Shown in pieces: positions 11,304 through 21,887 of a stretch of 64,000 nt of DNA. Source of the stretch: Sorex araneus (Eukaryota > Chordata > Mammalia > Eulipotyphla > Soricidae); contig NC_073302.1 in NCBI RefSeq assembly GCF_027595985.1, positions 283,476,668 to 283,540,667 of the forward strand. The letters are read 5' to 3'. Both the position numbers and the translations under genes were made by a program. Under the pieces are notes generated by a model. That model was given only the letters and a program-made list of their open reading frames with translations, was not told the DNA's origin and made no database searches. Each line of letters opens with the position of its first letter. Position 1 is the first letter of the stretch.

Positions 11304-11955
11304 ATCACTAACATGTGGGATCAATTGCAAGTTGGGACTAATTTTCAAGTTTTTAAAGAAAAGATGAAAATATCATAAAAGACAAGACATATATGCTTCT
11401 ACTTTTTCTACATCTGAAAGTGAATATATATATGCGTATATGTGTATGTGAATTAATTATGCATGAATAGCTACACAAATACCTAATTCTAAATTACCTG
11501 AAGTTATCAAATTGTGAAGATACATTCCAGAAAAAAACAAAAGGTAAACTCATTTTTGACTTAAATTTATCTTGTCTGCCAGAGATTGCTGCTCTTGACC
11601 CTAGGTCCCCTGGGGGTATTCAGGCCTTCATAGACATCATTTCCTGCCACTCTCTGTTGACACCAAACAACTTAGCTATTGGTGGGCTCTCAGGGTCAAA
11701 GTCTATGGAAAGATCAATGAAGGGTGCAAACAATCTTACATTGCTTTGTCAGAAGATTCACTAGGTAAGAAAAAATAGGATGTGAGTCTCAAAGGTAGAC
11801 TTTTGTGTGTGCACTTCTGGCTTCAGAAACAACCAATATAACCTCAACACTTACTATAAATAAATCATCATCAGAACAATAATCAGAGAAATGTAATCTG
11901 TCCTCTCTAAAAGTTTGTTATTTTCCTCAGATATATGCGTGTATATATATCTTTA
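11304..11955. other. Unassigned sequence
   Basis: The stretch 11,575-11,770 is less AT-rich than its surroundings and might be an old gene or repeat fragment, but neither strand gives a recognisable product. Confidence 0.35.
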
Positions 11956-11959
11956 TATA

Positions 11960-12372
11960 CACATACATAATAATTATATATGTTTAAAGTGTACAACATC
12001 CTATATTTTGCTATAAGTATACTTTGTGCAATAATTGACACAATAAGACAATTAACAAATTTATCACCTGATAAATAAACAGCATTTCTTAGTGTAACAT
12101 TTAAGTTTGAGAGAATGTGAAGAAAGAGAAAGTCTTGTACATTTTTATGGAAATTTACAATAATATAACTGTTCTGAAAAAAATCAGCATAAAGATTCTT
12201 AAAATATTAAATAACCCTAAGGCCCAGTAGACATGGTCCTCAGGCAAGTAACAACAACAATTAAACTAAAATTACTGTGTGACCTAGCTTTTCATTTCAA
12301 TCATCATTCCAAAGGAATTGAAACAGTATTGAGTATTGGAAGAGATATCTGCATTCTTGTGCCTCCGTGTTC
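11960..12372 (+). mobile_element. Old L1 3' region, first part
   Basis: The signature 'gtttaaagtgtacaacatcc' and 'caattaacaaatttatcacc' are typical of older mammalian L1. They are followed by the stretch before the ORF2 end (gagaatgtgaagaaagagaa, then 'aaggaattgaaacagtattg'). It is interrupted at 12,373; the continuation is at 13,741. Confidence 0.65.
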
Positions 12373-12543
12373 AGGGGCTAGAGAGATAGTAAGCTAGGCA
12401 AGGCAATTTCTTGCACACAGCTGACCAGGGTTCAACCATGACTCAGCATGTATTTGCCTACGCCTTTCTAGGAGTAATTCCTGAGCACGGAGTTAAGAAA
12501 AAGCCCTGAGCATGGATGCCAGGTGTGGCCCCAAAACAAAACA
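12373..12543 (+). mobile_element. SINE A, diverged
   Basis: The head 'ggggctagagagatagtaag' is followed by 'gctgaccagggttcaacc', 'aggagtaattcctgagcac', 'aaagccctgagcatgg' and 'ccaggtgtggccccaaaaca'. The A tail is CAAA-type. Confidence 0.8.
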
Positions 12544-12574
12544 ATGGAATGAAGTATTCTTGGTAAGAGACATA

Positions 12575-12668
12575 GTGGAGAGCCAAGAGTAAGTCCTGAG
12601 CACAGTTGTTCTGGTCTGGCCCAAGGCCTGCAGTGCACATCAAAAAAAAGAAAAGAAAAGAAAAGAAA
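12575..12668 (+). mobile_element. SINE A, 3' fragment
   Basis: A second 3' end lies immediately downstream of the previous SINE: 'gagccaagagtaagtcctga', 'gcacagttgttctggtctgg' and an A/GA-rich tail. Confidence 0.6.
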
Positions 12669-12719
12669 AAAAAATTCCAAACAAGCAAATGACACACCAC
12701 CAAAAAATTGTTTCCTTGC

Positions 12720-12858
12720 AAGATCAGGGAGATTGCTTAATGGACTAGAGCATGTGTGCTATATGCAAAGTCCCAGATTCAGGCGCTGACACCAAATAGT
12801 CCCCTGAACACTTCTAAGTGTGACCTGAACAATCATCAGATGTAGCATCAAACAAAAC
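12720..12858 (+). mobile_element. SINE A, old copy
   Basis: A diverged head (gatcagggagattgcttaat), 'tgctatatgcaaagtcccag', 'agtcccctgaacacttctaa' and 'gtgtgacctgaaca' follow the family order. The tail is short. Confidence 0.55.
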
Positions 12859-12940
12859 TTGATCCCCTCACTGAGCATCCCAGCCCTCAGTGCCCGAGCA
12901 CTCCTCGGGCAGCCCAGAGACCCGATCTCCAGCCAGTGTC

Positions 12941-13732
12941 CAACGGGCTCCCATTTGACCCAGCAATAGCATTTCTGAGAATATATCCCGGAGATGAAAA
13001 AAGTATAGTAAAAATGTCATCTGCTCCTATATGTTCATTGCAGCACTGTTCACAATAGCCAGAATCTGGAAAAAACCCGAGTGCCCAAGAACAGATGACT
13101 GGTTAAAGAAACTTTGGTACATCTACACAATGGAATACTATACAGCTATTAGAAAAGATGAAGTCATGAAATTCACATATAGGTGGATCAACATGGAAAG
13201 TATCATATTAAGTGAAATGAGTCAGAAAGAAATGGAAACAGAGAAAAATTTCACTCATTTGAGGAATATAAAGTGACAGAATGGGAGACGAACACCCAAG
13301 AATAGTAGAGATAAGTATCAAGAGGAGTACTCCACAGCTTGGAAGCTGACCTCACATGCTAGGTGAAGAGGCAGCTCTGATAGAGAAGGGATCACCAAGC
13401 AAAGGGTGCTAGGCAGGCCCACTAGGGATGGGAGATACGGACTGAAAACAGACTATAGACCAAACAAGATGCCTACTTAATATCTGTAGCAAACCACAAC
13501 ACCAAAGAAGAGAGAGCGAGCAAATGGAAATGCCCTGCCACAGAGGCAGGGTGGGGTGAAGGGGACAGGGTGGGGGTGGTGTGAGGGATGCTGGGACCAT
13601 TGGTGGTAGAAAATGGGCACTGGTGGAGGGAAGGGCACTCGATCATTGTATGACTGAAACATAAGCATGAAAACCTGTAAGTCTGTAACTTTGTCTCACG
13701 GTGATTCACTATTAAAATAAAATAATAAAAAA
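12941..13732 (+). mobile_element. L1, 5'-truncated: ORF2 C-terminus and 3'UTR
   Basis: The copy starts inside ORF2 (reading 'DPAIAFLRIYPGDEKS'), shifts frame by one base near 13,000-13,030, and then runs open to the ORF2 stop at 13,276. Readable landmarks are 'FIAALFTIARIWKKPECP', 'WLKKLWYIYTMEYYTAIRK' and 'ESIILSEMSQKE', matching the C-terminal segment of L1 ORF2p. The 3'UTR carries a G-rich tract (13,547-13,590) followed by 'gggcactggtggagggaagg', 'ctcacggtgattcact' and an A-rich tail. It lies within the older L1 split at 12,372 and 13,741. Confidence 0.85.
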
Positions 13733-13740
13733 TAAAGAAA

Positions 13741-13900
13741 ACAAAATAAAATTTTACAACTCTAAGAACAGATGAAATCTTGCAGTACAATGCAGCATGC
13801 CCCAAATTAGAGGTTATCATCTTAAGTGAAATAAGTTTGATGGAGAAGAACTAATACCATCTCACTCACTTGTGGCAAGGGATAGATATAGTATAGATAT
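13741..13900 (+). mobile_element. Old L1 3' region, second part
   Basis: The sequence 'aattagaggttatcatctta', 'agtgaaataagtttgatgga' and 'taccatctcactcacttgtg' is the normal continuation of the L1 text that breaks off at 12,372. The two pieces are probably one insertion split by later ones. Confidence 0.55.
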
Positions 13901-14013
13901 AGTGTCAAACAGTGATAAACGCCTAGCCTTGATTTACAAATGCTCATAATACATATATATTACACAGCTGTGAAGTAATCAGTAGGCAAGAGGGAGTAAA
14001 GAAGTAGACTGCT

Positions 14014-14200
14014 TGGGGCTGGAGCAATAGTACAGCAGGTAGGGCATTTGCCTTGCATGCAGCCAACCCAGGTTTGATTCCCAGCATCCCATATGATCCC
14101 CTGAGCTCTGCCAGAGGTGGTTCCTGAGTGCAGAGCCAGGAGTGACCCCTGTGCATCACCGGGTGTGACCTAAAAAGAAAAAGAAAAGAAAAGAAAAAGA
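14014..14200 (+). mobile_element. SINE A (SOR-like), complete
   Basis: All modules are present: 'ggggctggagcaatagtaca', 'gcatttgccttgcatgcagc', 'ggtttgattcccagcatccc', 'cagagccaggagtgacccct' and 'gcatcaccgggtgtgacc'. The tail is a long A/GA-rich run (AAAAG units). Confidence 0.92.
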
Positions 14201-14240
14201 AGACTCTTTTTCTATAAGATATGGCAGTCGAATATCCTAT

Positions 14241-14286
14241 AAGGTTCCTACAGAAAAATGAGTTTAGATAAAACAGAGAGAAAAAT
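14241..14286 (+). repeat. Short duplicated segment, left copy
   Basis: The sequence 'cctacagaaaaatgagttta' and 'gataaaacagagagaaaaa' recurs with few changes at 16,174-16,220. The similarity extends weakly upstream, and the monomer element lies between the copies. Confidence 0.6.
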
Positions 14287-14444
14287 AAGAAGTGACATAA
14301 ATAGTGTGAAAGGGTCTCAGGAACATTATTGATGGTGAAATTCAGCTACTAGATACATTAATACCATAAGTGTTAATACTATCATAATCATTATTACCAA
14401 ACTATCTTTTTAAAATTTTTTAAAAAGAAAAAGAAGGCCTTTGT

Positions 14445-14777
14445 GCCGCCACGCGAGATCGACCCCAGAGGCAACTGAACCACTTTGGACACGAGCGGCG
14501 CCCCAAAATGCCTCCAAACTGTGCTCAGAGCTACTGGCCCAGGCTCGGCCATCAGGGTATGGTCCTTTCTCTCTCAACTCTTTCTTTTTGAACGCAGCGA
14601 GGCAACAGCCAGTTTTTAGACTATGCAGGAAGCCCGGGAAAGCCGATGGGGCGGGACATCCGGATCCGCCCTGTGCCAATGATATTTAAGCACAGAGCCA
14701 TGTGGGGACGCTCCTTTTTGCCGCCACGCGAGATCGACCCCAGAGGCAACTGAACCGCCAGCGAGTGATGCAATTAC
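14445..14777 (+). promoter_or_regulatory. Tandem GC-rich 5' monomers (275-bp period), putative internal promoter
   Basis: This holds one full unit and the start of a second, CpG-rich in an AT-rich surrounding. The arrangement recalls the tandem 5'UTR monomers that act as promoters in rodent L1. Promoter function is inferred from position, base composition and repetition only. Confidence 0.45.
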
Positions 14778-15007
14778 CAAAAGAATTTTCCCTGGACTTC
14801 ATATAGAAATACAAAACCGCGCGGCCGCGACAGCCTAATGTCATCTAATCATCAACAATATGAAATGGTTCCTTTGTAACGGGTTGGACTTTGGGGGGAC
14901 CATAATAGGGTTAAAGTTTGTAGTGATGTGTAATTTCTGGCTGTACTTTCCCTGGACTTTATACAGAAATTCAAAGCTGCGAGGCCGCTGCCATGACCTA
15001 ATGTCAT

Positions 15008-15442
15008 TTAATCATAACCAATATGAAATGGTTCCTTCTTAACTGGTCGGACTTTGGTGGGAAATCCTAACAAGAATAGTAAGTCTCTTGCTGAAATATT
15101 GAAGGCAATCAAAGTGGTAGCCATCTCTATAGACTGAACTAAGCCATATCCCCACGCTGGCTGAGAAGAAATATCCTTCTTTCTTGGGAAGAAACGCGGT
15201 GTGGCGTTAACCAGAGTATGATGTCCATTAAGCTGACACGGACCTGGTAGCGTGGGAATTGGAATACAAGGGAATAAATTATTATGTACTTGAAACAGCG
15301 GGACGCTGGTGGATCCTCGAGCTGGGGCCGATACCAGCGTATTACTTTTGGTTTCAGAAAGGGCTGGCAGACATTCTTCCAGACTATCAACTAAGCCAGA
15401 GCCCCACGCCGGCTGATGACGGGAAATAACCATCTTTTTCAT
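15008..15442 (-). other. 144-codon open frame antisense to the monomer element
   Basis: The frame runs opposite to the element's transcription sense and lies wholly in its core. The predicted product contains two related segments ('QPAWGSGLVDSLEE' and 'QPAWGYGLVQSIEM'), reflecting a roughly 250-bp duplication in the core (15,124 and 15,376). Copy 2 keeps a 119-codon version in the same relative place (49,960-50,319). I recognise no family or domain. It may be chance openness inherited by two related repeats; no evidence of translation can be seen. Confidence 0.3.
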
Positions 15443-15905
15443 TTTTTTTCCCTTTTGTCAGGCAGCGTGGTGATTACTAAACAGGCGTAAACTCGGTGGC
15501 GCGGGATGAGGCAGGGGGAAGAAATAGAAAAGTTATGTAACAAACAGTGGGACTTAATATCTCTACATTCTCAGCAATGGAGAGCTATCAAATTCTTCCT
15601 TGACAGTAGGACTGTCTTTTCTTTTTTGGGGGGAAACCCTAGCAACAATAGTAAGTTATGTGTTGAAACATGGAATGTAACCAAGATAAAGCGTAAACAA
15701 AGTGAAATTTATCACTTTCAAGGGCGGGGACTGGGGAGGCGGGAGGGGGCGGGAGGTATAATGGGGTGGTTGGTGATGGAATATGGGCACTGGTGAAGGG
15801 AAGGGTGTTTGAGTATTGTATAACTGACATAATCCTGAGAGAACTATGTAACCCTCCACATGGTGATTCAATAAAATTTATAAAAAAAAAAAAAAGAAAA
15901 AGAAG

Positions 15906-16450
15906 TTTTTCTATAAAGAACTGCAAAAGACACAGAACTTCTAGGAATAAATATAGAATCTGGCAGAAATTAGACTTATTTTCAAGAAAGAAAGATAATT
16001 ATCTAATATTAGGATACATACATGATGGTTCCAGAAATATATTTATAAAAGAAGACATTCTAGTTGCTATCCTCCGATTACTATTTGAGATGTACTACAC
16101 CAAGATGGAAGAGGGAACCTTAAAGAAAGGATATTGAAGTTTTAAACTGAAAATAAAGCAGGGAAATATTTTGTAGGGATCCTACAGAAAAATAAGTCTA
16201 GATAAAACAGAGAAAAAATGCATCCAGATAAAAGTGTCTGCATTTGATACATCAGACATATTTTGAAAAGTTTTCCATACATTGGGGCAATTAGTGCCAA
16301 TTAAACTGCCAAATACGAACAAAGCAAGAGAATAGTACCCTTTCTAATGTAATACTCTTTAAACTATTCTAATTTAATATTAATTAAATATTATGACTTA
16401 GTTATTTCAAGAACAGAAGTAGTACAGATGTGTACTATATATGTGTTGGT
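15906..16450. other. Unassigned sequence
   Basis: No repeat family is recognised except the short duplicated segment at 16,174-16,220. Confidence 0.4.
16174..16220 (+). repeat. Short duplicated segment, right copy
   Basis: Partner of 14,241-14,286: 'cctacagaaaaataagtcta' and 'gataaaacagagaaaaa'. Confidence 0.6.
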
Positions 16451-16463
16451 ATAATATGTTTAT

Positions 16464-16706
16464 GGCTAGAGCGATAGCACAGCTGTTGGGCATTCACCTT
16501 TCATGCCGCCAACCCATGTTCGATTGCTCCGCCCATCTCGGAGAGCTTGGCAAGCTACTGAAAGTATGGAGCCCGAGTGGCAGAGCCTGGCAAGCTACCC
16601 GTGCATATTGGATATGCCAAAAACAGTAACAATAAGTCTCTCAATGAGAGACGCTACTGGTGCCCGCTTGAACAAATCAATGAGCAACGGGATGACAGTG
16701 ACAGTG
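16464..16706 (+). mobile_element. SINE B with target site duplication
   Basis: A 13-bp duplication (ataatatgtttat) lies at 16,451-16,463 and 16,707-16,719. The head is slightly shortened (cacagctgttgggcattcac). The 3' end has 'cgctactggtgcccgcttga', 'acaaatcaatgagcaacggg' and a short (ACAGTG)n tail. An AT/TATG microsatellite grows out of the downstream flank (16,720-16,765). Confidence 0.93.
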
Positions 16707-17159
16707 ATAATATGTTTATATATATACATGTGTATATGTATATATGTATATGTATGTATGTACTGTGAGCTAAATAAGCAAAATCATATACTGTGTTAAT
16801 AAAACATGTGGTATAAGTATGTTAAGTATAAATATGAAAGTTATTATAGGAAAAGTTTGTCTAAGAGACTAAAATAGCTGACATCAGGAATTTGGAATTA
16901 GGAAATGAAAAGTTATGAGACTTCTTTCGACTATTTTACTATTATATCTCATTTATTTCTGGTCTTTGGGTATCTGTGGGGCTTAGCGTCTGTTTCCATT
17001 TTTATTCACTGGGCATCTCCCATACCAATTTTTTAAAATTTATATAGTTTTACTTTTTAGGGGTGAAGAGTAAGTCCCAAAGGGTAGCCAGGGAACTGTG
17101 AGTTCTTCCTGACAATACTCACCAAGGTACTGTGATGACTTAACGATGTGGATCATCAT

Positions 17160-17345
17160 GAAAGTTGTTCAGGCCTGACTGTGTGGGGGACCACCTGGGC
17201 CACACTGGTAATACATGAGGCCTCTAGGACTACACCTGAGTGTCCAGAAAGCCCATGGTCCCAGTCATGCAACCTGAATTAGATGCATGCCTGTCCTATG
17301 CCCTTGAAACAGGTATTATTGCTTTAAGTGCACAGACCATGAAAT
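17160..17345 (-). mobile_element. Old SINE A-like copy
   Basis: On the minus strand the order of blocks (complement of 'ggactacacctgagtgtc', 'gcccatggtcccagtcatgc', 'gatgcatgcctgtcctatgc') fits a decayed SINE. The 5' end is unclear. Confidence 0.45.
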
Positions 17346-19480
17346 GTCTTAAACCATATAATAAATGCTCAAACATTTGTCTACTTAATGCTTTAAAGCT
17401 TTCAGTACCATGCATGTTTACAAGGAAATATATATATTTTCAGTGCCATTTGTAATATGAAATGGTTGGAAATAGACTAAATATATATTAATAGATACAC
17501 TGGGAAGTAAAATACTACAGTTTTATCATGAGACATTATCTTTATGGTCTTTAATATCACATTATTCCTTCTTATACTTTACGCTTCAAATATTGCCTAA
17601 ACTAGTCTCATTTATGGGGCAGGCCAGTCATATCTTAAACTTGTGTTCACCCAGAGAGAGAAGACACTTTCTATTTTTATTTTGTGCTTCAACTAAGTAC
17701 ACCTACTTCTATTACATGGTAGAACAGGGGCCTGGCAGTTGACAAACTCTTGTTCCAATACAAACACCTAAATAAAAACCTTTGTTGCAAGCAAAATATA
17801 TGTCAATATTCTGAATGCCTCATATTTAACAAGAGCAGATTATTGGTAGAACACCTAAATGAATGAAGTAGACTTTCATATATAATTAATAAAATTCTTT
17901 TACAAAGCACATTTTGGGTACAGATCAATGACAATTTAGCTTGAAGCCATAAGGCTAAGCTCCGTAGCAATTCTTAATTATTTTTGCACCAATCAACTGC
18001 CTATTCAAGTTGTTACAAATAATAGTGATTTTTGAAAAATACTTTTGAAATTTCAATCCATTACTTAGTTTAATTATTAAATCCATCCCATTTTCTAAAA
18101 TTCTCACATTTTATTGCCAGGAATATGATGCTAATGATAATCTTATGTCAGTTTGTATCAAATATGTTATAAAAATTTCCATACTTAGTATCAAATAATG
18201 CTATAAAAGTTTATGTACTTAGTGGATTTCAAAGTTTATAGAATTGAGCAAAAGTGTTCTGTACATATTATGTACAAAAATCCTACTTCCCTAACCTACT
18301 TGAGAGAGAAAAAGTTAAAAGTGTTCTCCATCATGTGGGAAATGTACTTTTTCTTGTTTCAAATAATTTAAATTCTAAAGATCACTGTACATTCAGTACA
18401 GAACTTGTTTCTATGGTTACCTTGTAAAAGAAGAATGAATATTATTACACACAAATCCACTATTTTAAGAATGACCAAAAATTGTAGGAAACCACAAGAG
18501 AATTTCCATTACTTTAACCCGAGTCATTACAAAATTAGATGAACAAATATTAAGAGTTACAAGGGGAAGTAAAAAGGGGGAAATAAAAATTAACAAAGAA
18601 AAAAATAAACAGAGAAATCTTTGACACAATATGCTTTGTGTTTGCATGTATTATTAAACTATGTAAGGAAATATAGAAAATGTGATAGGAAGACAATGGG
18701 TTTTAAGGTTCACCTTCTGTATTATGTATCATAAATTTGAAAATGTATTCCTTCTCTTCCAACCTTTATAATAATACTAACCTTCTATTAATTATTACTT
18801 CACAGTTGATAAGCAATTACATTAAGGGAAAATAAGATATGAAACAAGAGAAAATTGTGAATCTTGCATTGAGATATAGAAAAAAATTATGCTATCAAGT
18901 TCTATTTTAAGACAATTCATCTTTTCTTAGTACTTGAAAAACCAAAATGAATCTATATGATAATCTTAAAATACAAAGACAAAATCACAGATAGACAATA
19001 GATTCAAGAGGTTGACACATCCAGGTTACATGCTACAGACCATTCAAATACATTGTTAAATTTGTTATTAAAAGTCATATATATTCTATGAAACGTAAGG
19101 GTATACGCAGGGAAGTAGTGAGTCACATTATTTTCTGAACAAAGCTAACTGAAGTAACAATTCCAGAGTACACTCTACCATAGCTTTAATGAAGCTGAAG
19201 AAATACGCCCAATATTGCATGTCTTTAAAAGGATAAGTAAAATGCTGCTTAGGAAAATGGTGAATAGGAGGCATGTAACATATAAAATTCAAGAGAGCAA
19301 CTGGTAGATGGAATGAAATGTAGTAAAGGGTGATGCCTGTGTTACCCTGGTCTCCTGAATACAGGGAGAAGAAAAATAAAAAAGAAGAGAAATTCAGGTG
19401 AGGAGGAGAACAGGAAAGGGAACTAATAAATGAGCAGGGTTCAGAGATCTCAAGTACATTGATAATTTGGGATAGCGATA
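17346..19480. other. Unassigned AT-rich sequence, about 2.1 kb
   Basis: I recognise no SINE, L1 text, simple repeat or credible exon. Confidence 0.4.
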
Positions 19481-19489
19481 TAGTTATAT

Positions 19490-19750
19490 GTATAAACTAC
19501 AAACTCAAGAACACTGAAAACATGACATCCAAGCTACAACCCCCAACACTAAAATCTTCCTGTCCAGATGGCAGGTTGGGATGGTGTAGGGTACAGGAGA
19601 AAACTTGGGAGCACTGGTGGAGGGAAAGTGGGAGCACTAGTGGAGGAAAAGTGGCAATGGTGATAGGATTGGTACAAAAACACTGAACGTCTAAAATTCT
19701 ACTATCAATAGCTTTATAAATCATGGTTCTTTAATTAAATAAAAACATTT
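19490..19750 (+). mobile_element. L1-type 3'UTR fragment
   Basis: It is homologous to the reverse complement of 22,440-22,690: 'gaacactgaaaacatgacat', 'gatggcaggttgggatggtg' and 'gagcactggtggagggaaag'. It ends in an A-rich, AATAAA-like tail (attaaataaaaac). The 'actggtggagggaa' motif is shared with the L1 3'UTR at 13,620. No coding part is present. Confidence 0.65.
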
Positions 19751-20010
19751 TAAAATGTAAAAGTATCTTAAAATTCTATAGAATACTGAATAATTAGGTG
19801 GGAAAATAATGCATAATTAGCTTTATAAAATTTTTATAGTTCAAAAACCAGAAAATTATTATTTATTAATATGATACAATATAATTCCAAGGGAAGTGAG
19901 GATAGAGGAATAAAAGAGGAAAATGCAGAAGATTTTGAGAGCACTGAAATGATTCTCTGTGATATTACGCTGGTGGATACATGTTATTCCTTAGATACTT
20001 ATAAAAAACC

Positions 20011-20188
20011 TGGGGCCTGGACCAATAGCACAGCAGGTAGGGCGTTTGCCTTGCACGTGGCCGACCCGGGTTCAATTCCCAGCATTCTATATGGTCCCCT
20101 GATCACCACCAGGGGTGATTTCTGAGTGCAGAGCCAGGAGTAACCCCTGTGCATCACCAGGTGTGACCCAAAAAGAAAAAAAAAAAAA
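20011..20188 (+). mobile_element. SINE A (SOR-like), complete
   Basis: It is close to the best copy: 'gcacagcaggtagggcgttt', 'gcacgtggccgacccgggtt', 'caccaccaggggtgatttct' and 'aggagtaacccctgtgcatc', with a poly(A) tail. The B box reads ggttcaattcc. Confidence 0.93.
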
Positions 20189-20742
20189 AGGAAAACCTTT
20201 TGAATATCAAACGCCAAGATTGAATCATAATATAGTAGGGATTCGGGTCAAGATGTTGTGTGAATATAGGATTATATGTGATCAAAAATGTTGTTTTTGT
20301 GGGGCATGTTGGAAGTGGGGAATGTGATGGTTGGCTGGGGACATGAGAATGTAGGAATTCTCTAATTCCCCACTCATTTTACCATGAACCTGAAACTGTT
20401 TTTAAAGTAAAGTTTTAATTTAAAATATTTGATTGTGATCAGAAGAGACTTAATTTTAGAACAAGTAGTAATGAGGAGTAGGGAGGAATTATTGCATTAT
20501 TAGCTAAAGAAGGACATTCCTTGAATTTTTCACTAAAAATGGCTGTAAAGTCAATGGCCTTGTGTTCACTGGTAAATGAGACAAAGACCAAGATGAGCTT
20601 CAGAGTGTGTAAGCAATGGTTGGTTTTGATTACACCAAAGCTGTACAATTCATTAGATACCATGATAGATATGATAGATAATGATGGTAGAAAGAATCAG
20701 AAGCTAATAAAATGATATCATGACCACAGAAAAGAAAGTTCT

Positions 20743-20895
20743 AGTGGATAGAGAGAGAACATCTACAACAGGTAAGTCACTGGCCTGGCTAGAATAAGAC
20801 CAGGTTTGGTCCCTGTACCACATATGGTGCAAGAACAGGAGTGATTCTTGAGCACAGAGTCAGGAGTAAGATTTGAGCACAGTATGGCATGGTGC
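20743..20895 (+). mobile_element. SINE A, old copy
   Basis: It shows 'ggatagagagagaacatcta', 'agaccaggtttggtccctgt', 'accacatatggtgc' and 'cacagagtcaggagtaaga'. The tail is lost. Confidence 0.65.
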
Positions 20896-21028
20896 ATGTG
20901 TGTGCACAGGCATACATAATAGTTTTCTGTCTATGACAATAGCGCATTGCTGTACTCACATGCATATGAGAGACAGAGATCTATCTGTGTAGAACACAGA
21001 ATAATTCGATGTCTATGTCCAATCAGAC

Positions 21029-21511
21029 ATGCCTTTCAGTAGAACCTTTGTAAGAGAACAGATGACAGTATCTCAGATGGACTTAATGTTTGTAGAAATA
21101 GAGCCAATATGCATTGCTATGCTCTTTATCAGAAGAGTGATTAAAATTAGAAGAAGCTCAACTCCATCCTTTTTAGACAACAGAAAAGACGGACCTGAAA
21201 TCAACTTTGCTGGGTCTGCTTGCCTGCTTGTGGGCATACATCCAGAATTAACCGTGGGGAGTCTGATCCTTGGAAAAGACCAGCCAATGCTTGCCAACAC
21301 GACTTCTCTCAATACAGAATTAGACTACATTTCTCCTGACCCAAATTATGTAAAAATCATTTGGCTAGCTGCATTTTCCAAAAGGTCACTTAGTGAAAAG
21401 ATGAATCTGTTCAGATCTATTAGCAATAAAAAGAATGAATTAAAATTAAATGATCTACTTTCAAACTTGCTTATGGCTAGAACCGTCCATTTTTACCTGA
21501 AACCCTTTTGA
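21029..21511 (+). other. 160-codon open frame, unrecognised
   Basis: This is the longest open frame in the unique-looking part of the window, from ATG to TGA. The product would mix hydrophobic and basic stretches. I recognise no domain, signal peptide or membrane pattern. No splice, promoter or poly(A) context supports a gene. A chance frame or a remnant of an unrecognised repeat is more likely. Confidence 0.2.
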
Positions 21512-21887
21512 AAGAGTTGGGAAGATAATGTTTGAATGAATAAACTAGGGAAGGACTCTAGACATAAAAGCCCACTGTTAGAGAGTAGAGATTTTGTACC
21601 ATATTTATATTTTAATGAATGGAATATAATAAGCTCTAGCATATAGTAAGGAAGGTAAGCTAAGTGGTAGAACAAAAAAAGAACAGAGAGGCTTCTGTGA
21701 GGATGCACACATTTTCAAGGACTGCAAACCTTCCAATTTAATAAAGAGCATGATTTCAATAAACTATAAATATACTCTCTTATCTGTGGAAAATTCTGAA
21801 ATAACCTGACCATAATTAGGGATCTCCAGAGAAATAAACACATTGGAGGCATATACAAAGGGAATGACTGAGAGTGTGGGTGAATAT

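Larger units (their letters stand above)
14437..15890 (+). mobile_element. Monomer-built non-autonomous retroelement, copy 1 (complete)
   Basis: It is bounded by a 15-bp direct repeat (aaaaagaaaaagaag at 14,422-14,436 and 15,891-15,905). The 5' part has a GC-rich unit repeated at a 275-bp offset: 'gccgccacgcgagatcgacc' at 14,445 and 14,720, the second unit truncated. From about 14,778 the core is a chain of degenerate units, with related blocks near 14,890, 15,052, 15,370 and 15,623 ('ggactttggggggacc', 'ggactttggtgggaaa', and 'ttttggggggaaaccctag'). The 3' end has a strong G-rich tract (15,722-15,766), 'gggcactggtgaagggaagg', an AATAAA at 15,870 and poly(A). That end resembles the L1 3'UTR at 13,547-13,732. 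No LINE ORF is present, so L1 mobilisation in trans is inferred. Copy 2 at 49,509 shares core and 3' end but not the 5' block. Confidence 0.85.

Noticed and set aside
13031..13276. 81-codon open frame as an independent small protein
   Set aside because: It is the C-terminal end of L1 ORF2, recognisable from the MEYYTAI and ESIILSEMSQ segments.
14437..14780. CpG-rich block as the promoter of a host gene
   Set aside because: It lies between target site duplications and repeats at 275 bp, so it belongs to the retroelement. The similar block at 50,445-50,924 is rejected for the same reason.
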